A stretch of DNA of 52,814 bases. It comes from an uncultured Prevotella sp. GTDB lineage: Bacteria; Bacteroidota; Bacteroidia; Bacteroidales; Bacteroidaceae. The stretch lies in assembly GCA_934254985.1 (NCBI GenBank), contig CAKQMS010000017.1:1-52814 (forward strand), given 5' to 3'. The stretch's first letter is position 1. Every line of letters starts with the position of its first letter. A program made the position numbers and the translations under genes. The notes under the pieces are model-generated. The model saw only the letters and a list, made by a program, of their open reading frames with translations, ran no database searches and had not been told where the DNA came from. Of this stretch, positions 16,901 through 25,784 are shown piece after piece.

Positions 16901-19297
16901 GTGGCTTATCCTACCGACGACCGTGCGGTGCGCATTGGTTTGCCGCAGATAAAGGAGATGGTGAAGAAGGGAGAGAATGGCAGGCTGATATTGCCGGTGG
17001 CTGATCTTAATAATGGAAAAGACAAGAATATTGAGATTAAGTTTCGTGATGAAGCTAACGTATTTATCGCCGACAGCAACGACCCAACTTTCACTTCGAC
17101 AAAACAGATTATAGGAAAGCTGAAAGAAACTACGCTGAAGACAGGAGCTAAGGAAATAGGATTGGTGTTTAACAATAATGCCTCGACTACTTTTCATGAA
17201 GGATATTGGTATGAGCTGAACTTCTCGTATGTGCTAAATAGTAGCACGACAGCTGCATGTCCTGGCGACTTGTTTATAACATTCAAGGTGGTGCCGGAGT
17301 ATCTTACATGGTTTCCTACGGTTGCAAACAAGCTTAATGCCAACTGGAACAACGACCTGAACTGGAAGCGCTCTACTGCAGCCGAACTATACGACAAAAG
17401 CTATGAAGACTATGGTGAGACTAGTGAGGCTACTTATGGCAACCCGGTTAACACACAGCTGACAAGACAACAGGCTTACACGCCAATGAAATTCTCGAAG
17501 GTTGTTATTACTAACAACAAAATGGTGTTTCCAGGACTCGGCAACATCGTTTATCGTCAGGGTAACGAAATTGCTACGAAGTTGACAAACTTTAAGGGCG
17601 AAGAGGCTACTAATTATATTGCCTACGACTTTGTGGTGTCATGGAACGACGATACTGCCGACCATTCTACAGACGGCAACGGAACCTTTAGATGTGAGAC
17701 ATTCCGTGGCAACCTCTGCGACCAGATATTCTTCAAGGCGCAAGCAGAGCTGCTCAACCAGCCATACCTTATATATAATAAGGCTTTCGTGGAGAAGGAA
17801 GTGGAGAGCAACAAATGGAATCTCGTATCGACACCGATGAAGAATATCTATGCTGGCGACTTCTTTGTGCCACAAACAACAGGCAGGGAAGAATCGAAGA
17901 CTGCTTTCTCGGCAATGAACTTCGATGAGACTTCTGATAATCGTGTGGCAGCTCCTGTGTATCAGCGCAACTGGGATAGCAACGAAACGCAGATAGTGGA
18001 CGGCGGAACTCAATATAAGGTTCACGACTTTGATGGCAACAACATCAGCATAGAAAGCATATCGGATGCTTCGATGAATGTAGAGTCGCTATATTGGAGC
18101 CATGTTTACAATAAGCTTGACGAGAACTATTCTGACGGCAAGGGCTTTGCTCTAAAGGCTGGCGACCAATATAAGCCGCTGTCGGCAAAATGGCTATTCC
18201 GTCTGCCTAAGGAGGATGTGGAATATAAATACTTCAAACCAGATGGAACGTATTCTGACTTGAAGGTTGCTGTGACAAAGCCTGAAAAGTATAAGCTAAA
18301 TGTGCAATACTCAAATGAGCCAAGTTTGCTGGGCGAAATATCTCTGCCGCTCACAGCCAACACTCATAGCAACAACCTCTACTACATAGTGGGCAACCCT
18401 TATACCGCTTCGCTTAGTATGTATCGTTTCTTGAACGGAAATACAAACTTGGAGCGAAAGGTGTGGACGCTGGATAATGGAGTGCTGAATGCGCATAACA
18501 TACCAGAGGGAACTTACAACCGCAAGGATGACTATATCATAGAACCTATGCAGGGATTCTTTGTGAAGGTGAAGGAAGGCGCAACGGTGAACCAAGCAAA
18601 CTTTACACTGATGATGACTACAGACCGCTGGATATCGGGTGGTTCTACAATATCTGAGACACCAGCGAAGATGAGCATCAATGTGGTAGAGAATGGCAAA
18701 CGAATGGCTATGGCAAATGTGGTGGTGAAGGATGATGCCGATGGCGACTTCAATAACGATGAGGATATAGAATTGCTCAACAACACAGAGCTGGAGGATA
18801 TTCCGCAGGTGTACACCATAGCTGGCACTCAGGCTGCTGCGCTCAACACTTTGCCAAAGATTGGCATCTTGCCATTTGGAGTGATAGCAAAGGAGAAGAA
18901 GATGGTGGCTGTGGAACTGGAGGCAAACAGGTATCTCGACGCCCCACTCTACATTCTCGACGCCAAGACTGGCACCTATACCCCAGCCGACCATGCCATA
19001 GAGATTGAAGCCAACGAGCATGGCAGATATTATATCACTACGGCAATGTACAACATCGAAAGCGACAGCGAGGAAAACAACATCCGCTGCTTCTCGCCTC
19101 AGAGTGGCACTATCACGGTGAGCTCGATAGCAAGCAATCTTGCCTCTGTGAGCATCTACACCATCGATGGCAAACTCCTGACTTCTGCCTCAGGCATTAA
19201 TGCTACATCATGGCAAAAGCAAGTGGCTACGGGAATATATATAATAAAGGTAGCGACGGAGGATAAGAAGGAGAAAACGGTGAAGATGAAGGTATAA
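13958..19297 (+). CDS. Very large T9SS cargo protein, candidate fimbrial tip adhesin
   Basis: 1779 residues. The N-terminus (residues 1-26, ending VRAQ) is a signal peptide. The last ~75 residues are a type A T9SS sorting domain: SVSIYTIDGKLLTSASG, then GIYIIKVATEDKKEKTVKMKV at the very end. The body is strand-rich and includes DNMCSGTHGADYAIDDIRLYV near residue 640, a pattern seen in jelly-roll or MAM-like surface modules. No von Willebrand A MIDAS motif was found. Last gene of the fimbria operon, followed by a strong terminator. In P. gingivalis the last mfa gene product, Mfa5, is likewise a large T9SS-dependent tip protein, so the same role is inferred here by position and secretion route, not by recognised homology. 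Confidence 0.75.
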   Translation: MIKRFRYIYVCIMAVLACCVSTSVRAQSVFAHYKGVNEMPYINGMQQVHEFEYTYYVTGGSEIDLPLPFENYTTENNKTDEPKGYIRWYDYNTDKAHNRLSVYSGTNLKAVNDINGIGRGLFAWKNNTNSDPSGPSRNTVGVKYTAPTDADDTTWKGEDVACDVSRYTDFEQNVSGTSQYFTHEPTLQIRYIFHIRSAKAMAENIIKTTATDLRTAVSDMTIEDNRRIVFGAKDKDATMSVRVNYKPSNYFFYPLKPKDGKQRHLLSTDGEYSIKEEDYDNSKLYNAKGFVWYAYDETKTKYTVLISRGETQMHSFTSMNVLMTNLTGWKNLDGTSATAPTITFGSIVYLVAYAYYYETDKADISIKAPIANFEVLYQNTYPKTMQQLIDDGDSERRLDYFESHYKQATKPISFDDDNDQLTVVAPTVENNMAHFASRWDKRSYSFVYPQLRNYACPGNWGVIHGEYGIYKSANVKGISENGAEGSTMYSWNAPNSPVLYDRTYAITNGKQYGYFLYVDASSESRQIASIDFKADLCSGARLIFSAAVTDFTASSAPVEPQVLFKLYGIIKDENDKVTHQRLLTSFTSGDFNSNTEGDRQAGTWFQVYSRIVMRKNSGVENYSDFRIVLDNMCSGTHGADYAIDDIRLYVQHSKVDVLQNQPACPDEANGSVANSNITLKITSHYENVQAITGVGKESKLFYRISDMDGNPFAGIDYNGDGTADEYGVVTIPANYDASSKAFEIDPEGHIVLVIANRHFDLPLGQKFYVSVAYPDADGNPEEWGKYTDACSSYSEEFSIVQQKVAISDANGSVVTTVRVSCDGNSTPDVDINAKLETADNVGGGSILLNNVKFDWFVGTSDGADNKFASITNLQQALGNYRAIYKSATSLNAAFKTDNPADYALLQKYIAGVDGEGTLVLAVSNTLTGYKFSKVGTYKIAAVPIATSIKQGTVTYEICPDPMYFTIRIVEDGPKLILGFDKVAYPTDDRAVRIGLPQIKEMVKKGENGRLILPVADLNNGKDKNIEIKFRDEANVFIADSNDPTFTSTKQIIGKLKETTLKTGAKEIGLVFNNNASTTFHEGYWYELNFSYVLNSSTTAACPGDLFITFKVVPEYLTWFPTVANKLNANWNNDLNWKRSTAAELYDKSYEDYGETSEATYGNPVNTQLTRQQAYTPMKFSKVVITNNKMVFPGLGNIVYRQGNEIATKLTNFKGEEATNYIAYDFVVSWNDDTADHSTDGNGTFRCETFRGNLCDQIFFKAQAELLNQPYLIYNKAFVEKEVESNKWNLVSTPMKNIYAGDFFVPQTTGREESKTAFSAMNFDETSDNRVAAPVYQRNWDSNETQIVDGGTQYKVHDFDGNNISIESISDASMNVESLYWSHVYNKLDENYSDGKGFALKAGDQYKPLSAKWLFRLPKEDVEYKYFKPDGTYSDLKVAVTKPEKYKLNVQYSNEPSLLGEISLPLTANTHSNNLYYIVGNPYTASLSMYRFLNGNTNLERKVWTLDNGVLNAHNIPEGTYNRKDDYIIEPMQGFFVKVKEGATVNQANFTLMMTTDRWISGGSTISETPAKMSINVVENGKRMAMANVVVKDDADGDFNNDEDIELLNNTELEDIPQVYTIAGTQAAALNTLPKIGILPFGVIAKEKKMVAVELEANRYLDAPLYILDAKTGTYTPADHAIEIEANEHGRYYITTAMYNIESDSEENNIRCFSPQSGTITVSSIASNLASVSIYTIDGKLLTSASGINATSWQKQVATGIYIIKVATEDKKEKTVKMKV

Positions 19298-19301
19298 AAA
19301 A

Positions 19302-19339
19302 AATAAAAGCCTCACCCCCTGGGGGTGAGGCTTTTTTTT
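19302..19339. terminator. Strong bidirectional terminator
   Basis: GCCTCACCCCC and GGGGGTGAGGC (19309-19331) form an 11-bp GC-rich stem with almost no loop. An A-rich left flank and a run of eight T on the right follow. It serves the convergent fimbria operon (plus) and pflB (minus). Confidence 0.93.
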
Positions 19340-19344
19340 CTTTT

Positions 19345-21591
19345 TTACAAACGCTCGTGAGCCTGACGTGCGATAACGTCGAGCTGCTGCTCGCGAGTAA
19401 GGTCGATGAACTTAACAGCATAGCCACTTACACGGATGGTGAAGTTAGCATACTCTGGCTTCTCTGGATGTTCCATAGCGTCCTTGAGCTTGTCTACGCC
19501 AAATACGTTGACATTCAAGTGGTGAGCACCCTGCGAGAAGTAGCCGTCCATAACGTTAACCAAAGTGTTGGCACGCTCCTCGTCGTCGTGGCCAAGAGCA
19601 TCAGGGTTGATGGTCTGGGTGTTAGAGATACCGTCGAGAGCATACTTGTAAGGCAACTTAGCTACAGAGTTGAGCGAAGCCAACAAACCGTTCTTCTCAG
19701 CGCCGTATGATGGGTTAGCACCAGGAGCAAGAGGAGTACCAGCCTTACGTCCGTCAGGCATGTTGGAAGTAAACTTACCATAAACCACGTTAGAGGTGAT
19801 GGTGAGGATACTTGTTGTAGGCTCAGAGTTGCGGTATGTGTGGTGCTTCTTGATCATTGCCATGAAGGTCTTGAGCAACCAAACAGCAATCTCGTCGGCA
19901 CGCTCATCGTCGTTACCATAGCGTGGGAATTCGCCCTCAGTCTCGAACTCGAGTGGGAAACCAGTCTCGTCGCGAATGATGTTGACCTTAGCATACTTGA
20001 TAGCAGAGATAGAGTCGACAACATGGCTGAAACCAGCAATACCAGTAGCGAAAGTACGACGAACGTCTGTATCGATGAGAGCCATCTCAGCAGCCTCGTA
20101 GAAGTACTTGTCGTGCATGTAGTGGATGAGGTTCAATGTCTTGACATAAACAGCTGCAAGCCACTCCATCATATCCATGAAGCGAGGCATGAACTCTTCG
20201 TAAGTCAAAACGTCGCCTTCTACTGGACGGTAAGCAGGACCGCACTGCTCGCGAGTCTTAGAGTCTACACCACCGCTGATAGCATAAGTGAGACACTTAG
20301 CGAGGTTGGCACGAGCACCGAAGAACTGCATCTCCTTACCAGTCTGAGTAGCTGAAACGCAGCAGCAGATGCTGTAGTCGTCGCCCCAGATAGGACGCAT
20401 CACGTCGTCGTTCTCATACTGGATAGAGCTTGTCTTAACGCTAATCCAAGCAGCGAAACGCTTGAAGTTTTCAGGCAAACGCTTGCTATAGAGCACGGTG
20501 AGGTTTGGCTCTGGTGAAGGGCCCATGTTGACGAGAGTGTGGAGGAAACGATAGTCGCTCTTTGTTACCATAGAACGTCCGTCCTGACCCATACCACCTA
20601 CTTCGAGAGTAGCCCAAACTGGGTCGCCAGTGAAGAGCTCGTTGTAAGAAGGGATACGAGCAAACTTAACCATACGGAGCTTCATTACCAAGTGGTCGAT
20701 GAGTTCCTGTGCCTGATCCTCGGTGATGACACCAGCCTTGAGATCGCGGTCGATATAGATATCGAGGAATGTAGAAACACGGCCTACTGACATAGCAGCA
20801 CCATTCTGAGTCTTAACAGCTCCGAGGTAGCCGAAGTAGAGCCACTGAACAGCCTCGCGTGCGTTAGCAGCAGGACGAGAGATGTCGAAGCCATAAGAAG
20901 CTGCCATCTGCTTAAGACCGTTCAAAGCCTTGATCTGCATTGCTACTTCCTCGCGAAGGCGGATTACATCGTCGATCATTTCGCGATCGCCCATTTCTGC
21001 GAGGTCACGCTTCTTGTCAGCGATAAGGAAGTCGATACCGTAGAGAGCTACACGACGGTAGTCGCCAACGATACGTCCACGACCGTAAGTATCAGGAAGA
21101 CCAGTAAGAATATGATTGTGGCGAACGAGCTTCATCTCAGGAGTGTAAGCATCGAAAACGCCATCGTTGTGAGTCTTTACATAATGGGTAAAGATGTCAT
21201 GAAGCTCCGCTGCTGGCTGGTAGCCATAAGTGGTGCAAGCCTGCTCAGCCATCTTGATACCACCATAAGGCATGAAAGCGCGCTTAAGTGGCTTGTCGGT
21301 CTGCAGACCTACGACAGCCTCAAGATCTTTGAGATTGTCATCGATATAAGCAGGTCCATAGGCATTGATGCCGGAAACAACGTTTGTTTCCATGTCGAGC
21401 ACACCACCCTTAGCTCTTTCTTCTGCCTGCAATTTCTGCAGCACATCCCAGAGCTTGCGTGTAGCCTCTGTTGGTTCAGCGAGAAACTTTTCATCTCCAT
21501 CGAACGGTGCATAGTTGTTCTGGATGAAATCTCTAACATTTACTTCGTCTTGCCAAAGGGACTTCTTGAATCCCTGCCATTCTGTTCTCAT
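19345..21591 (-). CDS. pflB: Formate C-acetyltransferase (pyruvate formate-lyase)
   Basis: 748 residues, close to the E. coli enzyme. It converts pyruvate and CoA to acetyl-CoA and formate under anaerobic conditions in the cytoplasm. The active-site cysteines lie in [12 protein letters not shown] (Cys409-411, one more Cys than the usual pair). The glycyl-radical loop RVSGYAVKF is at residues 720-728, with Gly723 as the radical site. An activating enzyme (pflA) is required but is not present in the window. Upstream, a -7 box (TACCTTTG) suggests its own promoter; downstream is the shared terminator. No other fermentation gene is adjacent. Confidence 0.96.
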   Translation of the reverse strand: MRTEWQGFKKSLWQDEVNVRDFIQNNYAPFDGDEKFLAEPTEATRKLWDVLQKLQAEERAKGGVLDMETNVVSGINAYGPAYIDDNLKDLEAVVGLQTDKPLKRAFMPYGGIKMAEQACTTYGYQPAAELHDIFTHYVKTHNDGVFDAYTPEMKLVRHNHILTGLPDTYGRGRIVGDYRRVALYGIDFLIADKKRDLAEMGDREMIDDVIRLREEVAMQIKALNGLKQMAASYGFDISRPAANAREAVQWLYFGYLGAVKTQNGAAMSVGRVSTFLDIYIDRDLKAGVITEDQAQELIDHLVMKLRMVKFARIPSYNELFTGDPVWATLEVGGMGQDGRSMVTKSDYRFLHTLVNMGPSPEPNLTVLYSKRLPENFKRFAAWISVKTSSIQYENDDVMRPIWGDDYSICCCVSATQTGKEMQFFGARANLAKCLTYAISGGVDSKTREQCGPAYRPVEGDVLTYEEFMPRFMDMMEWLAAVYVKTLNLIHYMHDKYFYEAAEMALIDTDVRRTFATGIAGFSHVVDSISAIKYAKVNIIRDETGFPLEFETEGEFPRYGNDDERADEIAVWLLKTFMAMIKKHHTYRNSEPTTSILTITSNVVYGKFTSNMPDGRKAGTPLAPGANPSYGAEKNGLLASLNSVAKLPYKYALDGISNTQTINPDALGHDDEERANTLVNVMDGYFSQGAHHLNVNVFGVDKLKDAMEHPEKPEYANFTIRVSGYAVKFIDLTREQQLDVIARQAHERL

Positions 21592-21663
21592 AAATGAAAA
21601 AAATTATTGTTTGAAATGAGTTATAATAGTATTAGAAAATACTCTTATCCTAAAAATGTGGTG

Positions 21664-21694
21664 CAAAGGTACGAATTATAATTCATATTTCAGA
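21664..21694 (-). promoter_or_regulatory. pflB promoter
   Basis: On the minus strand TACCTTTG (21664-21671), a perfect -7 box, is preceded after 19 bp by TCTG (21691-21694), a weak -33 match. The leader to the pflB ATG would be about 65 nt. Confidence 0.5.
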
Positions 21695-21818
21695 AGTATT
21701 TCCTGCATATTTGCTTTTCATCGCTATAATTACCTATTTTGGAGGATGGCGGCAGAGGGAGATAGAAATGAATAACGAGGAGAAGTAAATGGAAAGCAGA
21801 GGGAGAAGAAATAAAAAA

Positions 21819-21845
21819 ACGAGGATGTATTGGCTACACCCTCGT
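21819..21845 (-). terminator. Terminator after the TSCPD gene
   Basis: ACGAGGATGTA (21819-21829) pairs with TACACCCTCGT (21835-21845) with one G-U type mismatch. On the minus strand the stem is followed by a run of seven T, ending the pheT-yebC-TSCPD transcript. Confidence 0.8.
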
Positions 21846-21872
21846 TTTATATTATTGCTACTAATAAATAGC

Positions 21873-22130
21873 TTATTTGCTGTTTTTCAAAGCTTCGATA
21901 GCAAGCGAAAGCTGGTCGGGACAGCTTGTTGGCTTATTGCCACAAGTGATTCCACGCAGTCTGGCAATCACCTCGTCGGCATCCATGCCTTCTACGAGAC
22001 GCGAAACACCACAGGTGTTGCCCATGCATCCACCAACAAACGAGACATCATGGATTTTGTTGTCGTCGTCGATAGAAACATTGATGAGCTTGCTACATGT
22101 GCCCTGAGTAGGATAACAGATATTCTTCAT
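21873..22130 (-). CDS. TSCPD domain protein
   Basis: An 85-residue protein with conserved cysteines in ICYPTQGTCSK, VGGCMGNTCGVSRL and GITCGNKPTSCPDQLS. These are the hallmarks of the small stand-alone TSCPD family (TIGR03905 type), whose domain is otherwise found fused to some ribonucleotide reductases. The cysteines suggest metal binding. The biochemical role is not known. It starts 8 bp after yebC and shares its terminator, so it belongs to the pheT-yebC operon. Confidence 0.85.
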   Translation of the reverse strand: MKNICYPTQGTCSKLINVSIDDDNKIHDVSFVGGCMGNTCGVSRLVEGMDADEVIARLRGITCGNKPTSCPDQLSLAIEALKNSK

Positions 22131-22138
22131 ACTTATAA

Positions 22139-22876
22139 TTATTCTGCGTCCTCAGCAGGCTTCATGTTTGTATAAACAGTCTGCACATCGTCGAAGTCCT
22201 CAAGACGCTCTACCATCTTGTCGATAGTTTCGCGCTCCTCATCAGTTACATCCTTGAGGTCGTTAGGGATGTAGGTGAACTCAGCACCAGTAACCTCGAA
22301 GCCCTCAGACTCGAGATGCTTCTGGATGTCGCCGAAGCTCTTAGGATCACCATAGATAGTGATTTCGCCAGCTTCCTCATCCTCGTCGTATTCATCTTCT
22401 ACTCCGTAGTCGATGAGGTCGAGAATCATCTCGTCCATATCAACACCGTCCTTCTTCTTGAATGTGAACACGCTCTTGTGGTCGAAGAGGAACGAGAGGC
22501 TACCTGTGGTACCCATGTTACCGTTGAACTTATTGAAGACAGAACGAACGTCGCCTACAGTACGAGTGGTGTTGTCGGTAAGAGTGTCAACGAAGATAGC
22601 TACTCCGTGAGGACCATATCCCTCGTAAGTAACCTCCTTGTAATCGCTCTGATCCTTACCCATAGCGTTCTTGATAGCACGCTCGATGTTGTCCTTAGGC
22701 ATGTTCTCGCGCTTAGCATTAGCGATGATAGCACGAAGAGTAGGATTGTTCTCTGGTTCTGGACCGCCAGCCTTTACAGCAATGGCAATCTGCTTGCCAA
22801 TCTTTGTAAATGTACGAGCCATGTGGCCCCATCTCTTAAGCTTTGTAGCTTTACGGTATTCAAATGCTCTTCCCAT
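22139..22876 (-). CDS. yebC: YebC/PmpR family translation/transcription regulator
   Basis: 245 residues, typical length. The start MGRAFEYRKATKLKRWGHMARTF and KAGGPEPENNPTLR are family hallmarks, and YEGYGPHGVAIFVDTLTDN lies in the middle. The C-terminal acidic extension (after ~225) is short and unremarkable. Family members have been described as DNA-binding regulators and, more recently, as factors that help ribosomes through proline-rich stretches. I cannot tell which applies here. It lies between pheT and the TSCPD gene on the same strand. Confidence 0.93.
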   Translation of the reverse strand: MGRAFEYRKATKLKRWGHMARTFTKIGKQIAIAVKAGGPEPENNPTLRAIIANAKRENMPKDNIERAIKNAMGKDQSDYKEVTYEGYGPHGVAIFVDTLTDNTTRTVGDVRSVFNKFNGNMGTTGSLSFLFDHKSVFTFKKKDGVDMDEMILDLIDYGVEDEYDEDEEAGEITIYGDPKSFGDIQKHLESEGFEVTGAEFTYIPNDLKDVTDEERETIDKMVERLEDFDDVQTVYTNMKPAEDAE

Positions 22877-22943
22877 AGTGTTATTTTGTATTGTTTTTTT
22901 TGTTTTGTTCTTGGTTATTCACGCCAATAATGTAGTCAGCGAA

Positions 22944-25406
22944 TTATCGAAGTTCTGCAGCAAGCTTGTTCTTGAGGTTGCTGATGAGCTTCTGCATCAT
23001 GGCGTCAATCTGCTTGTCGTTGAGAGTCTTCTGCTCATCCTGGAGGATGAAGTTGACAGCGTAGCTCTTCTTACCCTCTGGCAAGTTCTTGCCCTGGTAA
23101 ACGTCGAAGAGTTCAACCTTCTTAAGCAGTTTCTTCTCTGACTGACGAGCCACGTCGACGATCTGAGCGAATGTGACATTATTGTCGATGAGCAATGCCA
23201 AGTCGCGGCTAACAGCAGGATATTTGCTAAGCTCTGTGAACTCAACCTTATTCTTGCGGATGGCCTTCATGGCGTTGGTCCAATTGAAGTCGGCATAGTA
23301 AATCTCAGAAGCGATGTCAGCCTGCTTCTGCAACTTGCGAGCCACGATACCCATCTCAACGATAGTCTTGCCGCCACGAGTCATGATGTTCAAGCCCTTA
23401 GCAAAGATGTCGTTGGTAGAATTCTCCATTACCACCATGCCCGATGTGATACCGATGCGAGCAAGGATATTCTCTACGTAAGCCTTGAGCTCGTAGAATG
23501 AAGAATCCTCGTTAGGATGAGCCCATGAGCCCTCTACCCTCTTACCAGAAACCCAGAGTCCGAGGTGGCGCTCCTGACGGTAAGCATTGATAGGAGAATC
23601 AGCCGACCACTTGTCAGCATCGTAGTGATAGCAGTTGCCAAACTCGAAGAAACGGAGGTTGCCATTCTTGCGGTTGGCATTGCGCATGATGCTCTCCAAG
23701 CCACCAAACAAGAGGCTCTGACGCATAACTCCAAGGTCGGCGCTCAGAGGATTCATCACCTTAACGGTGGTGTCGGCGCTGTAGGTCTTGAGGTCGGTAT
23801 AGTAAGCTGTCTTGGTAAGCGAGTTGTTCAATATTTCATTGAAGCCGCAACCAACGAGCTGTTCACCGATAATGTTTTCGAGCTTATGAATCTTGTCCTG
23901 CTCGCTTGGAATAGTGAGCGACGACTTGAGCTGCAAAGGAATCTCTACATTATTATATCCATAGATGCGGAGGATGTCCTCAACAACGTCGCATGGACGC
24001 TGCACGTCTACACGATAAGCAGGAACCACGAGGTTGAGACCATTTTCGTCTTCTGCCACGATCTTCATCTCGAGCGAAGAAACGATATTCTTTATAGTGT
24101 CGTTGCCGATGTGCTTGCCGATGAGAGTATCTACGTAAGCATAGTCGAGACGAACGTCAGCATCAGGAACCAAAGTTGGATATTCGTCCTTGATTTCCAT
24201 AGAAATCTTACCGCCTGCCAACTCCTTGCAGAGGATAGCAGCCTGCTTCAAAGCATAGATAAGACCGTTAGGGTCGATGCCACGCTCGAAACGGAAGCTG
24301 GCGTCGGTGCTCAAGCCATGACGGCGTGCGCTCTTGCGAATCCATGTTGGGTGGAAATAAGCGCTCTCCAAAACCACGTTGCGTGTGGTTTCGTAGGTGC
24401 CACTACCCTTGCCGCCAAAGATACCAGCGATACACATAGGCTCCTCGGCATTGCAGATGCTAAGGTCGTGGAGTCCGAGCTCATGGTCTTCGCCATCGAG
24501 AGTGGTGAAGTGTGTGCCCTCAGGCTGAGTGCGCACAACAATCTTGTTGCCCTTTACCATGTCAGCATCGAAGCAATGCATAGGCTGACCATACGCCATC
24601 ATCACATAGTTGGTGATGTCGACGATATTGTTGATAGGACGAACGCCGATGATGTTGAGCTTATTCTGAAGCCACTCTGGGCTCTCCTTAACTTCGCAGT
24701 CGGTGATAGAGATGCATGCATAGCGCTTGCAAGCCTCTGTGTTCTGAATCTCTACATCGATATTGAGGTCGTGGTTGTCGACAACAAACTTGTCGCAATC
24801 AGGACGATGCAACGATGTCTGATAACCATTCTGCACGAGCCAAGCATAGAGGTCGCGAGCCACACCATAATGGCTGAGAGCGTCAGCACGGTTGGCTGTG
24901 ATATCAATCTCTATTACCCAGTCGCTTTCGAGATGATAGTATTCGGCAGCAGGCATTCCGACCTGAGCATCCTCAGGCAATACGATGATGCCATCGTGAG
25001 AGGTGCCAACACCGATTTCGTCTTCGGCACAAATCATGCCAAGACTCTCTACGCCACGAAGCTTAGATTTTTTGATTACGAATTCCTTGTCACCATCATA
25101 GAGCACGCAGCCAAGGTCGGCAACGATAACTTTCTGACCAGCAGCAACATTAGGAGCGCCACAAACAATCTGCTGTGGTTCGCCCTTGCCGAGGTCGACT
25201 GTGGTAACATGTAGATGATCACTATTAGGATGTGCTTCGCATGTAAGTACTTTACCTACATACAGACCTTTCAAACCACCCTTGATGGTTTGTACTTCTT
25301 CGAGAGCGTCAACTTCCAATCCGCATGATGTCAGCGCGTCCGCTGTTTGCTGTGGAGTAAGGTCGAAGTCGACATACTCTTTAAGCCATTTATAAGATAT
25401 ATTCAT
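22944..25406 (-). CDS. pheT: Phenylalanine-tRNA ligase beta subunit
   Basis: 820 residues, full length. Together with PheS it forms the tetramer that charges tRNA-Phe. The start MNISYKWLKEYVDFDLTPQQ is typical. An OB-fold tRNA-binding domain follows (~40-155, including CGAPNVAAGQKV). Then come the B3/B4 editing and B5 domains (RVDVQRPCDVVEDILRIYGYNN) and the C-terminal anticodon-binding FDX-ACB domain (~725-820, KYPAVSRDLALLID and FILQDEQKTL). pheS is not in the window. First gene of pheT-yebC-TSCPD, with a good promoter upstream. Confidence 0.97.
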   Translation of the reverse strand: MNISYKWLKEYVDFDLTPQQTADALTSCGLEVDALEEVQTIKGGLKGLYVGKVLTCEAHPNSDHLHVTTVDLGKGEPQQIVCGAPNVAAGQKVIVADLGCVLYDGDKEFVIKKSKLRGVESLGMICAEDEIGVGTSHDGIIVLPEDAQVGMPAAEYYHLESDWVIEIDITANRADALSHYGVARDLYAWLVQNGYQTSLHRPDCDKFVVDNHDLNIDVEIQNTEACKRYACISITDCEVKESPEWLQNKLNIIGVRPINNIVDITNYVMMAYGQPMHCFDADMVKGNKIVVRTQPEGTHFTTLDGEDHELGLHDLSICNAEEPMCIAGIFGGKGSGTYETTRNVVLESAYFHPTWIRKSARRHGLSTDASFRFERGIDPNGLIYALKQAAILCKELAGGKISMEIKDEYPTLVPDADVRLDYAYVDTLIGKHIGNDTIKNIVSSLEMKIVAEDENGLNLVVPAYRVDVQRPCDVVEDILRIYGYNNVEIPLQLKSSLTIPSEQDKIHKLENIIGEQLVGCGFNEILNNSLTKTAYYTDLKTYSADTTVKVMNPLSADLGVMRQSLLFGGLESIMRNANRKNGNLRFFEFGNCYHYDADKWSADSPINAYRQERHLGLWVSGKRVEGSWAHPNEDSSFYELKAYVENILARIGITSGMVVMENSTNDIFAKGLNIMTRGGKTIVEMGIVARKLQKQADIASEIYYADFNWTNAMKAIRKNKVEFTELSKYPAVSRDLALLIDNNVTFAQIVDVARQSEKKLLKKVELFDVYQGKNLPEGKKSYAVNFILQDEQKTLNDKQIDAMMQKLISNLKNKLAAELR

Positions 25407-25439
25407 TATAATGATTTGTATATGTTCTCAAAAACTTTG

Positions 25440-25471
25440 CAAAAGTACTAAATTCAGCGAACTTATACAAA
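25440..25471 (-). promoter_or_regulatory. pheT promoter, near-perfect Bacteroidetes consensus
   Basis: On the minus strand TTTG (25468-25471), 20 bp, then TACTTTTG (25440-25447). Both boxes match TTTG-N19-21-TAnnTTTG. The leader to the pheT ATG would be about 28 nt. Confidence 0.7.
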
Positions 25472-25726
25472 TTTTTAATCATTAATTTATAAAAGGCTCA
25501 AAGCGAAGGCTTGGGAAGAGGGAAATGGATGGGGGCAAGGAGGGGAATAAAAGGGAGCGAAAAGGAAGCGACGGCGTAGAAACGCCATCGAACAAGGACG
25601 GACTAACCATAAAAAAAAGAGGCAGAAGGCGAGATGGGGCTGAAGGCAAAGGGGCAGAAGGCAAAGGGGCTGAAGGCAAAAGAGGCTGAAGGCGAGATCG
25701 AGGCTAACCCCGCAGCCAAGCTCTAT
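25472..25726. other. Purine-rich gap with 15-bp tandem repeats
   Basis: No gene is supported. From ~25620 to 25697 a 15-bp unit GGGGCTGAAGGCAAA recurs about five times with small changes. It is followed by the hairpin pair GCCAAGCTCT (25715-25724) and AGAGCTTGGC (25734-25743), which reaches into the first 19-bp repeat and may end the yigZ transcript. The composition is purine-biased on the plus strand. Confidence 0.6.
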
Positions 25727-25727
25727 A

Positions 25728-25784
25728 AAAAGGAGAGCTTGGCGCCAAAAGGAGAGCTTGGCATTAAAAGGAGAGCTTGGCAAG
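25728..25784. repeat. Three 19-bp tandem repeats overlapping the 3' end of yigZ
   Basis: AAAAGGAGAGCTTGGC plus three variable bases occurs at 25728-25746, 25747-25765 and 25766-25784 with no gaps. The third copy encodes the last residues (AKLSF) of the YigZ protein on the minus strand. The repeats therefore look like expansion of the gene's own 3' end. Confidence 0.9.

Noticed and set aside
23565..25214. 549-codon plus-strand ORF opposite pheT
   Set aside because: It is the mirror of a clear pheT gene with conserved domains. It lacks recognisable motifs and reflects codon bias on the coding strand.
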